Origin: a bacterium
Lineage (GTDB): Bacteria; Krumholzibacteriota; Krumholzibacteriia; LZORAL124-64-63
Assembly: GCA_016719645.1 (NCBI GenBank)
Contig: JADJYS010000002.1
Coordinates: 186,001 to 250,000 of the forward strand
DNA length: 64,000 bases
Direction of reading: 5' to 3'
The notes under the pieces are model-generated. The model had not been told where the DNA came from and ran no database searches. It worked only from the letters and a program-made list of their open reading frames with translations. This document shows, in pieces, positions 63,596 to 64,000 of the stretch. The position numbers and the translations under genes were made by a program. Within the stretch, counting starts at the first letter, position 1. Every line of letters starts with the position of its first letter.

Positions 63596-64000
63596 ATGGA
63601 TGTGAAGCTGAGACTGCACCAGGGGCTCTACCAGCGGCAGCAGCTGGTGATGACCCAGCGCCTGCAGCAGGCCCTGAAGCTGCTCCAGATCCCGACCCTG
63701 GAGCTGGAGCAGGTCCTGCGCCAGGAACTGCAGGTCAACCCGCTGCTGGAGGAGTACGATCCCGAGGACGACGACGCGGCCGAGGCCTCCGAGACGCCGG
63801 ACGAGGCCGAGGACGAGTCCCCCGCCCACGAGTCCCCCGCCAACGAGGCCGAAGAGCCCGAGGAGAAGGTGGACTGGGACGAGTACTTCAAGGACGGCTT
63901 CCGCGACGGCACCTGGGAGCGGGAGACCGACGAGGAGGACCGGCTCGAGCGGCCGGCCGCGTCGGTGCCGTCCGGCCAGCAGGAGCTCGCCGAGCAGCTG
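63596..64000 (+). CDS. rpoN: RNA polymerase sigma54 factor RpoN, 5' part
   Basis: The reading frame starts at ATG 63596 and is open to the right edge (135 codons visible). The N terminus DVKLRLHQGLYQRQQLVMTQRLQQALKLLQIPTLELEQVLRQELQVNPLLEEYD is the Gln-rich activator-interacting region I of RpoN. An acidic linker follows (region II, about residues 50-110). It is downstream of lptB as in many diderms, and would partner the sigma54 activator at 45470. Confidence 0.95.
   Translation, partial: MDVKLRLHQGLYQRQQLVMTQRLQQALKLLQIPTLELEQVLRQELQVNPLLEEYDPEDDDAAEASETPDEAEDESPAHESPANEAEEPEEKVDWDEYFKDGFRDGTWERETDEEDRLERPAASVPSGQQELAEQL

Overview
The window is very GC-rich (about 70% by eye), densely packed and almost entirely encoded on the + strand. 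The organism is a diderm: it carries Kdo synthesis genes (kdsB, kdsA, kdsC, kdsD), a lipid A-type acyltransferase, lptC and lptB, lnt and PgpH. Large secreted proteins end in a FlgD-like Ig domain (YPNPFNP...GVYFYEV), a tail typical of FCB-superphylum candidate phyla such as Krumholzibacteriota or Eisenbacteria. That placement is an inference from gene content. Many genes overlap by ATGA or GTGA, GTG and TTG starts are common, and several sigma70-like promoters read TTGACA-N17/18-TATNNT or end in TAAGGT.

Layout: 1-8628 is a housekeeping operon (pgpH, ybeY, a CorC-like CBS protein, DUF502, mgtE, recO, glyQ, glyS) closed by a terminator. 8629-19720 is an envelope island: a frameshifted secreted FlgD-Ig protein, two related giant lipoproteins and a beta-propeller-like secreted protein. 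19846-28942 holds ppdK and then a translationally coupled set (a VWA-like membrane protein, a lamin-tail protein and two secreted or outer-membrane proteins of unknown function). 29046-41542 is metabolism and information processing (aminotransferase, carbamate kinase, purD, purE, tsaC, a low-molecular-weight phosphatase, rpiB, glyA, nrdR, tatC, polyprenyl synthetase, rsfS, argS, a PfkB kinase). 41681-49749 has a conserved protein of unknown function, a probable 14-codon gene, an HD-GYP protein, purM, a sigma54 activator, lnt, a Nudix protein and purN. 50141-54601 contains nfnAB (- strand), folE (+) and trxB (-). 55521-64000 is rplU-rpmA, then kdsB-pyrG-kdsA-kdsC-kdsD-acyltransferase-lptC-lptB and the start of rpoN.

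The most unusual structure is at the two convergent gene junctions. Between purN and nfnB lie two 105-bp elements with identical 12-bp terminal inverted repeats. They are homologous to each other, lie in opposite orientation, and each sits at the centre of a different palindrome. Between folE and trxB lies a nested palindrome with perfect 35-bp outer arms, one of which contains the folE stop codon, around a perfect 42-bp bidirectional-terminator palindrome.

Five genes (the secreted protein at 9000, the barrel-like protein at 27352, purE, lnt, kdsB) need single-base indels to be read through, mostly in or near G or C runs. Because three of these are core housekeeping genes, consensus errors are the leading explanation. 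No rRNA, tRNA, CRISPR array or intact insertion sequence was seen.
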